DNA from: Megalobrama amblycephala
Lineage: Eukaryota; Chordata; Actinopteri; Cypriniformes; Xenocyprididae
Length of the DNA: 64,000 nucleotides
Direction: 5' to 3'
NCBI RefSeq assembly: GCF_018812025.1
Contig: NC_063045.1
Span: 58,866,383 to 58,930,382, forward strand
Part shown: piece after piece, positions 1 through 13,862 of the stretch
Numbering within the stretch: position 1 is the stretch's first letter
Layout of the letters: the number at the start of each line of letters is the position of its first letter
The notes under the pieces: generated by a model
Databases searched by the model: none
Seen by the model: only the letters and a program-made list of their open reading frames with translations
What the model was told of the DNA's origin: nothing
Translations under genes and position numbers: made by a program

Positions 1-3000
1 CATTTGGTGCAAGAAGAAACTTAAATATGAAACTTGGCTAGATATAATAGGGGTTTTTTTTATTAAAGAGAAGATGGTGGTCTATCAGAGACGAAAGGAA
101 ACATCCTTGTTATATTAATGTGTAACGTTACCTCTGTGTGGTAATAACAACAAGATACACAGAGATACGCGATCTTTGACTTTCAATCTTTCTCCTGTTG
201 ATTATGCAGTTCAGGCTCAGCGGTGATCCACAAGGATCTCTTTATCCATACAAAACAAAAAGCAGGGGGACTAAATGGCTCAAAAACGGCATTCTCTTTC
301 TGCTTTGAACAACACTCGATCTTCATGAAGATCTAATGTTTGCTATTGTCAACCGAAGCATCAATCCTCATCAGAAATATAAATAAACATGGGAATATGA
401 TATGGACAAACTGTATCATTTAGTATTATTTAGTATTATGCGTGTTTCTATTAATTACTACATTTTAGTTGGTGAGACGAGTAAAGAGCATCCGTTGCAT
501 AAATCATTATCCGTCTCATCTAAGCAGCAAAAAACGTATTTTACTACGGGTAAAAAAAAAAAAAAAACGTACCTATATGAAACTGTTTGTGCTACAGTTA
601 AAAATGTAAATTAATTGCAATCTTTTCACAGCCCTTGTTTTTATCTAAAAAGATAATTGATGCAAAGAAATCATAAAATATGTAGTGATCATATTGATGG
701 AGCAATTGATGTAGGTAAGTGAAAATATATGCGCAGAATTGAGAAAATAGTATTTCTGGAAATAAGTTCATCACAGAACAAACGTGTGAATGTTCACAAG
801 GCATTTTATGCAGACAACTCTGATCGTAGTTGTATATTTACAGGCATTATTGTCATTGTATATGCGTATGCACCATGATTTCGGTAATCCAACCCATACA
901 TGCATACACTTAAATGCCATTAGCTCATGTGATTGTGATCTTAGTTGTATTTTAAGTGATATAACAGATTCTATAAACAACTATAAGAGATCATTTTCGG
1001 CTTTCTCCAGCACTCTGCACCGTCATAAAGTGAAACCGGAAGTGTATATGCGTACACTCGCTCATCGAAAATCCAACATGGCAGCCACGTGCAACTAGTC
1101 CATATGGTTCAGCGCTACGCAGTCAGACTCTTGTACATATGCAAGCACAAGTAAGTTCCTGGCTGCAGTCCACTTTACGGCCACCGGTGTCGCTAATAAC
1201 AAGAGTTTCAGGAACTCTACATATAGCCTTTAACATTATAATTCTGATGTAAATCACACAGACACTTTTGGAAATACAGTTTAGCACATCAAGCGGTAGT
1301 ATCTGTATCACACCCTTGGTTGTGCTCTGAAAGCACGAACGGTGGGGTTGAATCGAGTTCGGTAGCTCTCCGCTCTCATTAACACACACAGTATTATTGA
1401 GTCTGCAGGCATGAGACGAGGGCAGACCGTGGGTGATGTCCTCTCACTCCATGCAGAAACAGCGGCTCCACTGTGAGGGTTATTACCTCTGGAAAAGGGC
1501 TGTAGGTTGTTCTCAAATAACATTGCTGCCCATAACTAAGAAATATGGGATGGCAGCAGCTCTCATTGGCTTTACATGTGCCTCATGTGAACCCACAGGC
1601 CCTGTGTGAAATGAGTCTAAGTGTTGACTAGACCGAAGCAGAGCGGTATATTAACCCCAGATCAAAGATAATATGAGGGAAGCAGAGAGCTGACGTGTGC
1701 TTACACTGAAGGCTGATGGCGCTGCTGTCGTTTGGTTTAGTTTGGATGACCTTGTACTAGTGCACAATATGCATTTTTTTTGTATGCATTGATTTTTATA
1801 TATTTATTTTACTATCGTAACTTTGCACAATTATACAGTTAGTTGCATTTATTTTTTGCGTTCAGAAAATTGTGCACAAAATTGGATTTAAAATGCAAAA
1901 TCACTGTATTTTTTTCTGAGAAGATAACTGGATGCCACTCACTGAATTAAATGTGCAAGCATGTTAAAACAGTTATATTTGCATACTCATTTTTTTTTTA
2001 CATATTATTTTACATATTTGTATGTATGGATACTGTATGCTATTGTGTTATATATTAGACTTGACCTTCCATTCCTAATACAGCAAATTCATTTATTAAT
2101 AAAATAAATTAATTCATAATTAAAATAACTGAATATTAATAAGATAGTATAGGATATTTATTTATTTATTTATTTATTATGTTAGGTAAAATATATATTT
2201 ATTTATGTTTATTTATTTTTATTTATTTTATTTTAGTAAAATATTTATTTATTTTCATTGTTAGTAATTTATTTATTTATTAATTATTTTTAGTAAAATA
2301 TGTATGTGTTTTTATTTTTTATTTTTAATAAAATATATATTTTTATTTTATTTTTAGTGAAATATTTATTTTTATTTATATATTTAGTAAAATATTTATT
2401 TTTAATAAAATATTATTATTTATGTTTAGTACAATATTTATTTATTTATTGTTTATTTAGAAAAATATTTTTATTTTATTTTTAGTAAAATATTCATTTA
2501 TTTATTTTTTAATAAAATATTTATTTAGTTTTATTTTGTTTTGTGAAATTTTTTTTATTTTATTTTTAATAATATATATATTTATTTATTTTACTGTCCT
2601 AAACATGATTATGTAGTTAGTTGCAGATTATTATTTACATTTTGCATTGATATTATCCTTCTGTCCATTGCCCTTCAGACTTGAAATGAAAACGAAATGT
2701 TCAGAAAATTGTGTTGTCATTGAACTAAACATGTTCTAACATGTATATTTGCATGCAGCATTTTATTACTGCAGTAGCCTATACACTGCACAGTTTTCCA
2801 TATTGAGCTGCTGTTCATTGTTTCAGTTTTTCTGTCTTTAAATAACGTGGCAAGCTGAAGGTTCACCTGAGGAAGATGTTTTCATGTGTAGGGTGATTAT
2901 ACGGTGACGCGGGAGGAACAGTGTGTGATGTAGTGCTCACTTTGACTAAAGTGCTGAGTAAGTGTTTTTGTAAAGGTGAATAATGGACAGAATAAAGAGG

Positions 3001-3749
3001 GAGTTTTTGCATTGTCAACACTTTCACTGAATCTCAGACATGTGAACTCACACTCAAGGTTACAGAAATACAGCTTTTATTGTGCTTTTGATAAGAAGAG
3101 CATATCAAGTGTAGAGTATCATTACCGATGCTTGACATGAAGTCCCGCCTACCTTTTTAAAGAGCTAATCACTGTATTGATTTGAGGGTTGTTGCCACAG
3201 TGTTTTGACTTGTTGCTAGTGTGTTTTGGGTGGGAGATGAGTTGCTTACCAAGGTTTAATACTTTACTAATCACTAACACTAATTGGGAGCAGCAGTAAT
3301 AGTGATTTTTGATGATAATCAGCATTAGTACTGAAGTGAATAAAGCCTGTTCTCATTCTGTTACTTTAAAGCTCAGAATTAAGCTGTGAAAGTGCATCGC
3401 CACAAAAAGAAACAAAACAGGAAAGACACAATAGGTGTAAAGTTGAGCTATTTATCATGCACACTGTGGAGTCGCATCCATTCATACACCCTCTCACCGC
3501 AGTAAAAGAGCCACATGCCCACAGATCCTGTGTTTTGTGTTTATGCAGAACTGCCTCATTATTTCAATAATACTGCATTGGTTTGAGTCACACAACAGTG
3601 TCCCGTTCTGTAGCGTTTCCTGTTCTACTGCCCCACTTATCATCTCCATGTCATACTAATTCTCATTTTGCATTTTCCTAGTGCACTTTTGTTCCCTTCC
3701 ATTGTTTCAGTGTCACCACAAAATGTTCTTAAAGTATGTACATTACTGT
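1..3749. other. Intron (upstream of first visible exon), no gene seen
   Basis: No exon with Caspr homology or conserved domain. Contains an AT-rich stretch described separately. Short open frames at 402, 790 and 1123 have no recognisable domain. Confidence 0.5.
2155..2590. repeat. AT-rich low-complexity tract
   Basis: Runs of TATTTATTTATT mixed with repeated TTTTTAGTAAAATATTTATT-like units. Simple or degenerate tandem repeat; the 61-codon Phe/Tyr/Leu-rich open frame here is an artefact of composition. Confidence 0.8.
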
Positions 3750-4156
3750 AATTTAATTAATACTTTTATTCAGCAAGGAAGCATTAAATTGGTCAAAAGT
3801 GACATTTATAATGTTACAAAAGATTTCTATTTCAAATAAAGGCTGTTCTTTTAAAAATTCTATTTATCAAAGAATCCTGAGAAAATGTATCACAGATTCC
3901 ACAAAAATATGTAGCGGCACAACTGTGTTCAACATTGATAATAATCAGAAATGTTTCTTGAGCAGCAAATCAGCATATTAGAATGATTTCTGAAGGATCA
4001 TGTGACACTGAAGACTGGAGTAATGATGCTGAAAATTCAGCTTTGATCACAGGAATAAATTACATTTTACAATTTATTAAAATAGAAAACAGTTCTTTTA
4101 AATTGTAAAAATATTTCACAATATTACTCTTTTTTTGTATTTTTGATCAAATAAAT

Positions 4157-5880
4157 GTGACCCGTCACGGAAACCAGGGACACAAGTCGGCAGCACAACT
4201 CTTGAGCAAAATGAGAAAGAAGCATTTTTTTTTTCAAAATTGGTGATTTTCGTGTTTTTGCAGAATCTGTTAGTTGAGATCATGAAGAAGCCTTTCCGTG
4301 TTTGAGATAGCAGTATTGGTATATTTAAAAGCGTACATTTTGAGGTCGAAATTGGCTTGTTTTTCGGAGATTCTAGCACGCAGTAGGGGCGTGTCATTGT
4401 CTGTGTGTATTTCCATACTGGGAAGCGTGGCTACTTACTATGCAGCGCTCTGGCCGGCTCTAGCTGATATCAAAATTCAATGAAGAACCGTGGCCATTAC
4501 ACCGAAAATGTTTTGAAGTACTTCTTCGACAAGCCGGATGCTTATGAACAAGCGCTCACTGATTCTGAAAACGATCTGAGCGACGATGAAAGCGGCATAA
4601 TAAGACATTACCTCTCTGGAGTCGGGTAACGCGCCGGCGCATTTTGCAGGATTTTTTTCACATTGCAGCAAAACAGACTTAAAATACTCCGTCATTTTTT
4701 GTCATAGAGACATAAGTAATATATCAATTGAAACTATAGAATGTCTTCTTTTATTTGTGTACACTCAGAGTAAAAACACAATGTTGTGCTTTTTGTAAAA
4801 TAAAGAAAACTAACATGATGCGTGATCTCTCGTCTCCCTCTGAACGAAGTCCAATCTGATAGTTCTCAGAAAATGAACTGTAACTTAGTGAATACTAATC
4901 ATAAAAAAATTATACTTATGTCTGAAAAAACATTGAAATGTCAAGTTTTAAAACGTGTAAGTCAAATCGAAAACAAACCTTCTGTGTTTATGTAATCTTT
5001 ATGAAAAGAGAGCCATGTCAGAAGTCCGTGATTCAGCTCATTATCCGCTAATGCGGCCACGCCCACGGAGCCAGCGCTATTCAGACGCAAATTCAGAGGC
5101 AATACATGCATTCATCGTCTCAATCGTGTAGCTATTTATTGTCTTGAAAAGTGTTTTGAATAGCCATAGTTAGCGATCTCTGGCCTCTGTTAGTCCAGTT
5201 ATTTCCTGGATTGCCTATTCTTCTTTAACAGGCTTCTCAGGTGAGAACATTTCATTTCATGATTATAGTGACCAAAATGATCACGGTTATCACAGAATCC
5301 TGTTCAAAAAGTCAATTCACCAAGTTTTATGTGGAAAACCAGCAAATAAAAAATAAAATTAGCATCAATATGTACTTTTTCTTTACATAAACATTAAAAT
5401 AATAACATTAAAAATGATGGGCAGATTTTAAAGGAGTGTCTTGCAACATGTTATCTACAATGCACAAGTTCAAATAGAGTTTTGACAAAAAAGTCACATA
5501 TTTCAGCCTCTAAATCATTTTTATAAAAGTCAAAAAAGATAAATTACTGACATTTACAATGCACATTAACCTTTATTATTAATAGTATGTGGTCCATGCA
5601 GCTTTACAGGGGGTATGGCTTATCTAAATGAGATGTAAATGAGCCCTATTGTCACTCCCAGCAGGTGAGAACAGGTGAGAACTGCAACTTTAGAGGCGTT
5701 TTTCTCCCTATAGAGCTTTCTTGATTGCCTACCTTCAAATGGCCACAACTTCTCCAAATATTATCAGATTTCCATGTGTCACACATCGTTGGAAAGCTTG
5801 GAGACTGCACTTTCAGAATCTGTGAATAACTCAAAATGCCCCAAAACCGACTTGTGTCCCTACTTTCCGTGACTGGTCAC
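4157..5880. mobile_element. TIR DNA transposon inside the MITE, superfamily unassigned
   Basis: Starts GTGACCCGTCACGGAAA and ends with the near reverse complement TTTCCGTGACTGGTCAC; the inverted termini extend ~34 bp (to ...GGGACACAAGTCGG) with few mismatches. Flanked by AAAT on both sides (4153-4156 and 5881-5884). Removing it restores the surrounding repeat. Internal open frames are short, so it is a non-autonomous or decayed copy. Confidence 0.8.
4480..4629 (+). pseudogene. Short acidic reading frame within the 4157-5880 transposon
   Basis: 49 codons from ATG: NVLKYFFDKPDAYEQALTDS then ENDLSDDESG. Acidic N-termini of this kind occur in transposases such as the piggyBac group, but the flanking duplication is AAAT rather than TTAA and no catalytic motif is visible. 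Probably the leftover first exon of a transposase; function unknown. Confidence 0.3.
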
Positions 5881-6327
5881 AAATGTAGACTTGGTGAGCA
5901 TAAGAGACTTCTTTCAAAAACATAAACAATCTTACTGACCCCAAACGTTTGAATGGTATATGGCTCACATGCAAAGTTGATTACATAATTGCAGATAATT
6001 AAGATAATTGCATTTTATGTTATTGATCATTGAAGCATCTGAAGCCTTTGAATCCAACACTGAATTTTCTGCTTTTAAGTACCTCATAAACAAACAAAGA
6101 TAAGCAATATTTTGGGATATGTCCATTTAAATAAATTATTTATTTATGTATTTTACTATCCTAACTATGCAGGAGTATATAGTTAGATGCATATTATTAT
6201 TGCATTTATCCTTTTATTTTTTATAGCATTTTGATTTTGCAACTCATTTTTGGGTCATGACCCTCTTATTTAAATCATCATAATTTAGGATTCTGAATAT
6301 TTACTTGACGTTAGTAGCAGTAAAAGC

Positions 6328-7335
6328 TAGGGCTGTGATGAGATCCCATACCACGAGATCTCGCGAGATTAAAATGTGATGAGATTTCTTGAGGTGAAAA
6401 TCTGTCTCACGATATTGCCATGATGGAGTGTGAGGGACAAATTAGGGTACAATATGCCACCGCTACATTTACATTATGCCTCCGCTGTTGTTTTGCTTTT
6501 TATGGAAATAAAAAAAAACATTTAACTCAATTGGATAAAGGTCTCTTCAATCCCATTCAGCTCATCCAACATGAGCTGTCGTACGTAGTGCCGCAGGAAT
6601 CAGAGTTGAGTGACGAGATGACTGACGAGACCATGGCGGATGATTTGTTGCACAACAGAGCCTAAAAGCATCTGACAAATGTCTTATCTTGTAGAATTCA
6701 TGCTCAGCACCGCCGTTCCCTATTCACAGAGTACACACAATCACAAAATCGAAAGTAAAAGCTGAGCACACATTCAAACACAATTTCAGTACACCACATT
6801 TTTGAAAGCAGCTCCCTGATGCATGCAAATAAGCTATCTTCGGCTTTGTTGTGTAGTTGTAACCATCTCTCAGCTCTGTATCATGATTAAAAAAATTGGT
6901 CTCTATTTGCATTTTGAATATTGAAAGAGTACTTTGATTATACTTGCACTTATATTTGCACTTAATAAGACTAGGAGAAAACAGTTTGATTCGTTTTTAT
7001 TTATTCTGTTTTTATTTCTATGATCAGTTTGTGGAAAAGAGTTCAGTTACGAGGTCTAAAGTTGTAGAAGCTCATAAATCACATAAAGCTATAAGGTCTG
7101 AAGAGACTCGTGTGAAATCAATCAGGAGAGAAGCCAGTCAGTTGAGTTTGTGGCAAAACCTTTTACATTGTTGTCTTTTACTGCCTATAATTCATGATAA
7201 TTCATGCTCAGAAAGTAGAACTGAAATGACATTCATTACAAGATGATTAATTAAAACATTTCAAATGCCCTTGCAGATTTTTACTGTCTCGTATCTCGTC
7301 TCATCTCGTGAGCTAACTGTCTCGTCACAACCCTA
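6328..7335. mobile_element. hAT-like non-autonomous DNA transposon
   Basis: Termini TAGGGCTGTGATGAGA and (inverted) TCTCGTCACAACCCTA; perfect 8-bp target duplication GTAAAAGC at 6320-6327 and 7336-7343, as expected for hAT. Internal frames (81 codons at 6420, 100 codons at 6944) show no recognisable transposase domain. Confidence 0.85.
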
Positions 7336-8958
7336 GTAAAAGCATGAAACACATTGCAGCCTAAAGACATTTAGAAACTGTAATGCCTTGTCAGGGCTGT
7401 TTAGAAAGTCATTGGTTGAGTCTGGGTTGTCACTGCTGGTCGGGAGGCTCAAACACACAGTAATGATCTGAAAGAGCCACAAGCGTGAGTTCACTCAACA
7501 GTTTTGTTTCAGCTTAAGCAGGTGCTGAATGCGCTGGAGCAGTGCTGAGTCATGAGTCTTTACAGTAAATTAAGTCTTTGTCATTCTTTTCAGCACCAAC
7601 ACGTCTCCTTTGTATGCAAATGAGTCTTGTGCCATATTCGCAGAAGTCAGCTCTATTTGCCGGGTGCAATTAACATTGTGCCATTAGTGACCGCCGAAAA
7701 CAGGAATCACAATTTCATTTGATGTTTTCTGCTCTTTCTATTGATCATGGCAGCAGTAAAATACATTAAATGATGACCAAACGATGTTGAAAGCTTTATA
7801 GCAGGTCATATATCAAGACATGACGCATAGTTCATCATGCTTTCTGCATCTGAAATAGCCGATTTTGGTGTCTGAATCACAGTGGAGGAGTGATGCTGTA
7901 CAGTCACAGTGGAACACATCAACTGCTCAAAACACATCTTTTTCGTAAAGCTTTTTAATGTTTAATAATTATTTTTATCTATCACATGTTATGAAAGACG
8001 CATTACAAATAACATGTATTAGTGTTAGTATTATTAGTATTATTAGCAATGCGCTGAAATTTCTGCTACCGAAAACCAATTTCTCGGTCGAAACCGTGGA
8101 TTTGTTGGACTGAAAAAATCATTGACCGAAACACAATACAATAATAAGAACACAATAACTATCAGCCGTTTAAAAAGTTACCTACATTTGGTTGTTGACC
8201 ATTTAAATTAATAATATTACCCACTTCAGCTTTAAATGAACCTGTTTTCAGTTCATGTTGAGTTGTTGAAACGTTGCATGTTTGCATTTCTGCATCTCAT
8301 CTCTCCCTTCACTGTTTGCTGCTGATAAGGTCGACTTAAGGTTGCGTCGTCGGCCTGGTTTCTGTCCGTCCTAATTTCCTCCGGTTGACCTCTGACCCTC
8401 AGGCTGAAAGTGCGGGTCTGTCTCCTTCCAGCTCTTGTCAGGTTCCCCTTGCGGCCCAAAGAAAGGCATCAAAAAAGCGTCGTGGAGATGCGTGCCTTTC
8501 CCCTGAACACCTGCTGCACTTGTCTTTCAGGAGGTGACTTCAGCTCTGCGGGCCGTCGTTGGTAGTCACCTCTTTGTGATTAGGGTCACGACGAGTGACC
8601 TTTGGCTGCCGTTGAGGAGGGTTGAGTATTCATGGAGGAATGGGAAGGGCAGCGTGGGGCATGTGTGTTTCGATGCCGTCAAGCTGCTGCTCAGAGCTGT
8701 TGTCATTTTGTTCTCTGTTCAGATGTGCAGAGCTCGCTGCCCTCACACACATTCTGCTTGAATAGATTTATTTTCTATTCTGTCCCACAGCAGAGGCAGT
8801 TTTCTGTCTGAGGGACTTTTTGTGTTTGATCTAGGTTTATTGCTTGGGAGGCGAGTGGCGCATTGAAATTCCTCTTATATCCTTCACCACAAAACATGCA
8901 GATTCCTTTCAAGCTGTTTCGTAGATAATTTCAGTTCATAATTTTGTATATTTTTGTG

Positions 8959-8960
<2 letters not shown>

Positions 8961-9010
<50 letters not shown>
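8961..9010. repeat. (AT)n microsatellite, ~25 units
   Basis: Uninterrupted AT dinucleotides. Confidence 0.97.
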
Positions 9011-9012
<2 letters not shown>

Positions 9013-9027
9013 GTAGCTGTGCAATCT

Positions 9028-9060
9028 GGCTCTATATCACAGCCGTGCTGATATAGAGCC
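9028..9060. repeat. Short perfect palindrome
   Basis: Arms GGCTCTATATCA / TGATATAGAGCC separated by 9 bases, immediately after the AT tract and followed by a second small inverted motif (GCACG...CGTGC, 9066-9081). Probably the core of a MITE fragment. Confidence 0.65.
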
Positions 9061-11366
9061 ATGTCGCACGGCTACTCGTGCGATATGCATGACCTGCATC
9101 TAGCTGATATTCTTCAGGTCAATCTTATATTCATAATCACAAAATCAGTTTGAATGTCCGCTGAGAAAAAACTATATTTTTGTCCTTTTAACATTTAATA
9201 AGATTAGTCAATGCATTTGTCAAATGCGTCTCATAAGATGTTGTTTAAAGTAAAACAATGTCCTTGTTTCCTTGTTTCAGTCCATTTCAATATAAAAGTC
9301 TTTGCGACTGACTTATCATAAAGACAGTCACCGCTGCCATCTAATGGCGTATTAATGTAACTTTCACTGAAGTCAAAATCACTGACTGACTCTTTCTCAA
9401 TATCAAAAAATATGGCATTTATTGAACAATAATATTTAAATTAACAACAGCGCTCTAGTTAGTACAGGATTTCATTTCAATGTAAATATAAAGTTATGAA
9501 ACTTAATATAGCCCTTAAGCCAAATCTATTAGCTCTGGAACAAGTAATAGATTAATAAGACCAAAGATTGCTCGTTTGATATACTCAAAATAAATTATAC
9601 CTCATGTTTAACCACTATCTACATTAAAGCCAGCGGAAAATTCCCTAAGGACTGGTTGAGATGAAGCTGTTCTCTGCGGGTACGTGAGTGCTGAACGAAG
9701 CATCTAAACTTTCTAATTCTCTAATTTCTAAACTTTCTCATTTCTAAAGCATCATATTTTTTAAAAAAGGCGCTATGTTTACATATAAACCAGATATGTG
9801 AGGTCTAAACAATTACATTCTTTAAGTCTTTAAGTTTATATGTCTAATATGCTTTAAGACAAACCATGAGCAAATTCATCAGTCAACACCATTGCTGAGT
9901 ATTTTCTCCTTAAAACTGCAGTGCACCAACAACAGTCTCAAAAACGTGGTTCAAAACCATCCATTTCCTACTGTCACAAACATGTAACAATGCAGGGCTT
10001 TTCTCCACTCACTTTCCATGATGTTCAAAGTGTTTCTAAGGATGCTGATTTTTAGAAGGCAGCTGTCTGACTCTGAGATGAAGAACGGGAACATGGTTTT
10101 GTAACATTAGCAATGCATTGTTAGCTGTTTGATACCGTAGTCGAGCCAAAGGATAATCATATCAATTACCGTTATGTGTCCGACATTGTGGAGAGAGCGA
10201 TACATAAAACACATTACCATTCTGATAACTCATTCACATTACAGGCTGACTTGTAGATGAGCCTGTATATTTCGCTTTTGCTCTTCTGAATCAGTTTCTG
10301 GTTCAAACATATATGGCTGGATTAAAACAATATTTCCACTTGCCATTGTGTAGTGTTTAGTACAGTTGACCAAGTGGAGCAGGTAGTCTGAGCTGGTGTG
10401 ATTGAGTGGAGGCGGGGCTAATTTGCAAATTCATAAAAAGCAGCAAGGGTGTAGAGTTACATTCAAGCTATTTTTTAGGCAGAAAAAATGTTTAAATATG
10501 ACATATTGATGATCAAAGATGAGTTTTAAAGGATACATTTATTGACTGATTTGTCTGACCAATGGAAGTATTCAGAAAAGAAATACGTTCAGGAAATATG
10601 TTACTTTTCAGTTCCGTTTTTTGAAAATCTCCCATTGACTTACAATTATAGAATGTTTGTGATTCAAAATGTAACCTGGGATCAATGATGTCACTGTAGC
10701 AGTTGTATTTGAATTCTGTTTGGGCTTCTTCTTGCATGTATTTGCATACTGAATTGTGATTGGTTTCCTCTCTTTGTGGAAGACAGAGCATGTTCTTTCA
10801 TTCACAAACAGCTAGCGAGAACACCGCAAGGCAGTGGAGCAGAACACAGCCATCTTGAGTTGAACTGTTTAACTTTAAGTTTATAACTTAAACTACTAGT
10901 TTTGTATTATTATCATTTGCAGACGGCAGCATGTGACTGAAAGAAGGAAGTGTTTGTTTTTCCTGTGAAATCTACAAACTATCTTGTTTCTCGTATTTCC
11001 ATGTATATACTGTATGTCCTTCAGGCACAGATGCTAGTGGAAAATCATATTCCCAGATGTCATGAAGATGAGACCTCATTTCTTCAAAAATCATTTGTCC
11101 AAGATTATTTAAAGTCACCACACAATTGAAACTTGACCCTATTTGCTGGATTTATACGTGTTCCTGGTGTTACTGTGAATGATTCATCAATGCATGTGCA
11201 TATGAATACAATGTTTGTCTACATAATCTTTCATGAAAATTTAATATATTGCTCTTCCTCTAACAAACTGGGCTTGTGTACTTGTTTCTCAACATCAAAC
11301 ATCACAGAGAAGATGTACATTGGTCATGTAAAACATCTTACGCTGTGCGAAAACAGACCTTGACTA

Positions 11367-11846
11367 ACATTTGAGGTCAGTAAGAATTTTTTAGAAATTA
11401 ATACTTTTATTCAGCAGGGACACATTAAATTGCTCAAAAGTGACAGTAAAGACATTTATAATGTTACAAAAGATTTCTATTTAAAAAAAAAAAAAATGCT
11501 GTTCTTTTGAACTTTCTATTCAAAGAATCCTGGGAAAAATGTATCATGGTTTCCACAAATATATGAAGCAGCACAACTGTTTTCAACATTGGTAATAATC
11601 AGAAATGTTTCTTGAGCAGCAAATCAGCATATTAGAATGATTTCTGAAGGATCATGTGACACTGAAGTAATGATGCTTGAAAATTCAGCTTTGATCACAG
11701 AAATAAATGACATTTTACATAAAATATTCAAATAGAAAAGAGTAATTGTAATAATATTACACAATATTGCTGTTTTTACTGTATTTTTAATCAAATAAAT
11801 GCAGCAGAAGAGACTTTTTCAGAAACCCAAACTTCTAAACGGTAGT
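11367..11846. repeat. Interspersed fish MITE, copy 2
   Basis: Uninterrupted copy of the family at 3750-5965. Left end TTTGAGGTCAGTAAGAATTT and right end AACCCAAACTTCTAAACGGT are degenerate inverted termini. Confidence 0.75.
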
Positions 11847-13384
11847 GGACTTCCAAGTAAAAAGAAATGCAACAAAGGTCAAAATTCTGCACCTTCTTTT
11901 TAGTATTTATTTATAGACGCTTACATATTTACATGTGTTTTGTTTGTGATTCATGTTTTGTCTGTCTCTGAGGATTATCTCATCACAGAAAACGCAACTG
12001 TTTGGCAAGTCGTGCTCACATTTATCCTTTCTGCATGTTTCTCGGTCCGTCTCTGTGTGTGACAGTCAGTGAAGTCTGATCATTACTTGTGAAGACAGAT
12101 TACAGGAGAACAGAGGAGTCCGACTGCGCCGCGGCCCTGTGTGAAGCCGACCGCTGTGGTTCAGTTGTGTCCCTGCGACGGGCTTGAAAAGCTCTGATGG
12201 GATCCGAGCCAACAAAGAGACGTGGCTCTCAGTATGCCATCAGCGCATGTGAGCCAAAAAGTGTGGTTTCATTTTTTTTCCTTGGTTTGAAGTGTCCGTT
12301 TTAAACGGAATGAAAGACACACTCGATCCTGTTCCGATTATAAAGCTACAAAGCATGAAACCGGAGCGGAGAGTGTATCTGTCCCGGCCACCTAAAGCAG
12401 AACAAAGAGTGTTTGAACGGATCCTCTAAGACCATCATTGTGGCCGCAAATGGAAATCTGGTGAAAGATGTCGTCGGTAAAGTGAGCGCTGGTAATGCGA
12501 GCATGCATATAATCTGCTGGCATTCCCGGGAGAGATGGGAGAGGCAGGGAATTGTTTTTCGGCTCAGGCAAGGACATTTATTCTGACTAGAAAGGATTCG
12601 CTTAACAAAGAGAAACTGGAAGGTGTTTGTGGTCGAAGAGACTGCTTTGAGTCACTTGGTTCACCTTGCTTTGCTCTTAGCGAAAGTTTATAGCTTCTAA
12701 ATCAAGGCATCGTGGCATAAATGTTTATTAGTGGTGTTTGTGAAGTCAATCTTGAGGTTAATGGTGTGAGGAAACCTCTAACACAAAGTATTAAAGTTCA
12801 GCGTGTGCGTCGTCCTGCGGCGTTTGAGCTCCAGACATGAATGATTCCTCAGATCAGATGTGTTGTTACTTTACTAAGTGATCAGATGAGTTAGTTGAGG
12901 TTTCTTGCACCAAAAACATACAGTTGTGGTCATAAGTCTATGTACACCCGGCAGAACATTTTCAGGGATTCAGATTTCAGTACTGAATAAAAAACACCAT
13001 GCAATTTTTATAGCCCCTCTTTGTTTAAATAATTAACAATTTGCTGATTCTACAAGGTACATTCTGAACTGTAATTTAGTTGTCCATGCCCATTTTTCAT
13101 GCTCTTTCTGAATTAAACAGGCTGTTTGTGCTTCTATATTTAGGACTTCTTTATGTAAATGAAGTCAAACAGATACATGCAGATTTATAATTATAATAAT
13201 GAAGTATACTCATGATTTTGATTGGCTCACATCAGAGTGTTTCATTAGTTATGTAAATGTTCTTGTTATCCAAGTCTTCTGAAGTCATGTGAAGGAAATA
13301 TAAATGTGAGAAACAGACCCAAAATTAAGTAATTTATTTGCTTGCTTAATGATTAATATTTACTATTGATTTGCACTCATAACT
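11847..13384. other. Intron, no gene seen; Tc1-type terminus fragment
   Basis: At 12920-12950 CAGTTGTGGTCATAAGTCTA resembles a degraded Tc1-like inverted terminus. Region 12110-12600 is relatively GC-rich but has no splice-bounded frame I can support. Confidence 0.4.
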
Positions 13385-13862
13385 ATTAACAGTTTATTTT
13401 GATAGTCCACTTTGACTTTGCAACTACATATCAACTAACTTTCATTGGAGTTTTAGTAGACTGAAGCAGACTGTTAAAGGGATAGTTCACCCAAAAATGA
13501 AAATTATTCCATGATTTACTCACCCTCAAGCCATCCTAGGTGTATATGACTATCTATACACTATTTTTAAAAAATATCCTTAGTCCTCCAATGGTTATGA
13601 AAGAAGATAGGCATATACACCTTGGATGGCTTGAGGGTGAGTAAATCATGAGATAATTTTAATTTTTGGGTGATCTAACCCTTTAATAGACTGTTTAGTT
13701 AGGGTTGGGGTTAGTAAAATGTCTGTTGGAGAACATCAAAATAAAATGTTAGCGGACAGTCTACTAATACTCTAATAAGAGTTAGTTAACATGTTGCAAA
13801 GTTACTTATAGTTAGTAGAATGTCTAAATGGACCATCTATATAAAGTGTTACCTTCAAAACA
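13385..13862. mobile_element. Palindromic MITE interrupted by a second MITE
   Basis: Outer element: ATAGTCCACTTTGACTTTGC on the left and GCAAAGTTACTTATAG ... GGACCATCTAT on the right are inverted copies. The inner element occupies 13474-13686. Confidence 0.65.
13474..13686. mobile_element. TTAAAGGGATAGTTCACCC-type palindromic MITE
   Basis: Begins TTAAAGGGATAGTTCACCC and ends GGGTGATCTAACCCTTTAA; the two halves are near-perfect inverted copies (CTCACCCTCAAGCCATCC / GGATGGCTTGAGGGTGAG). Abundant family in cyprinid genomes. Confidence 0.85.

Larger units (their letters stand above)
3750..5965. repeat. Interspersed fish MITE, copy 1 (split by an insertion)
   Basis: Left piece 3750-4156 and right piece 5881-5965 are colinear with the copy at 11367-11846; the shared core includes GAGCAGCAAATCAGCATATT and GATCATGTGACACTGAAG. 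The right end CTGACCCCAAACGTTTGAAT is the terminal motif of this family, which is very abundant in cyprinids. A 1.7-kb element sits between the two pieces. Confidence 0.75.
7344..11366. other. Intron, no gene seen
   Basis: Holds the microsatellite and palindrome at 8961-9063. A fragment around 8045-8145 carrying ACCGAAA-type motifs may be old transposon debris. No exon recognised. Confidence 0.45.

Noticed and set aside
6420..6665. 81-codon frame as a hAT transposase
   Set aside because: Within a hAT-like element, but no BED finger or dimerisation motif is visible; too short to call.
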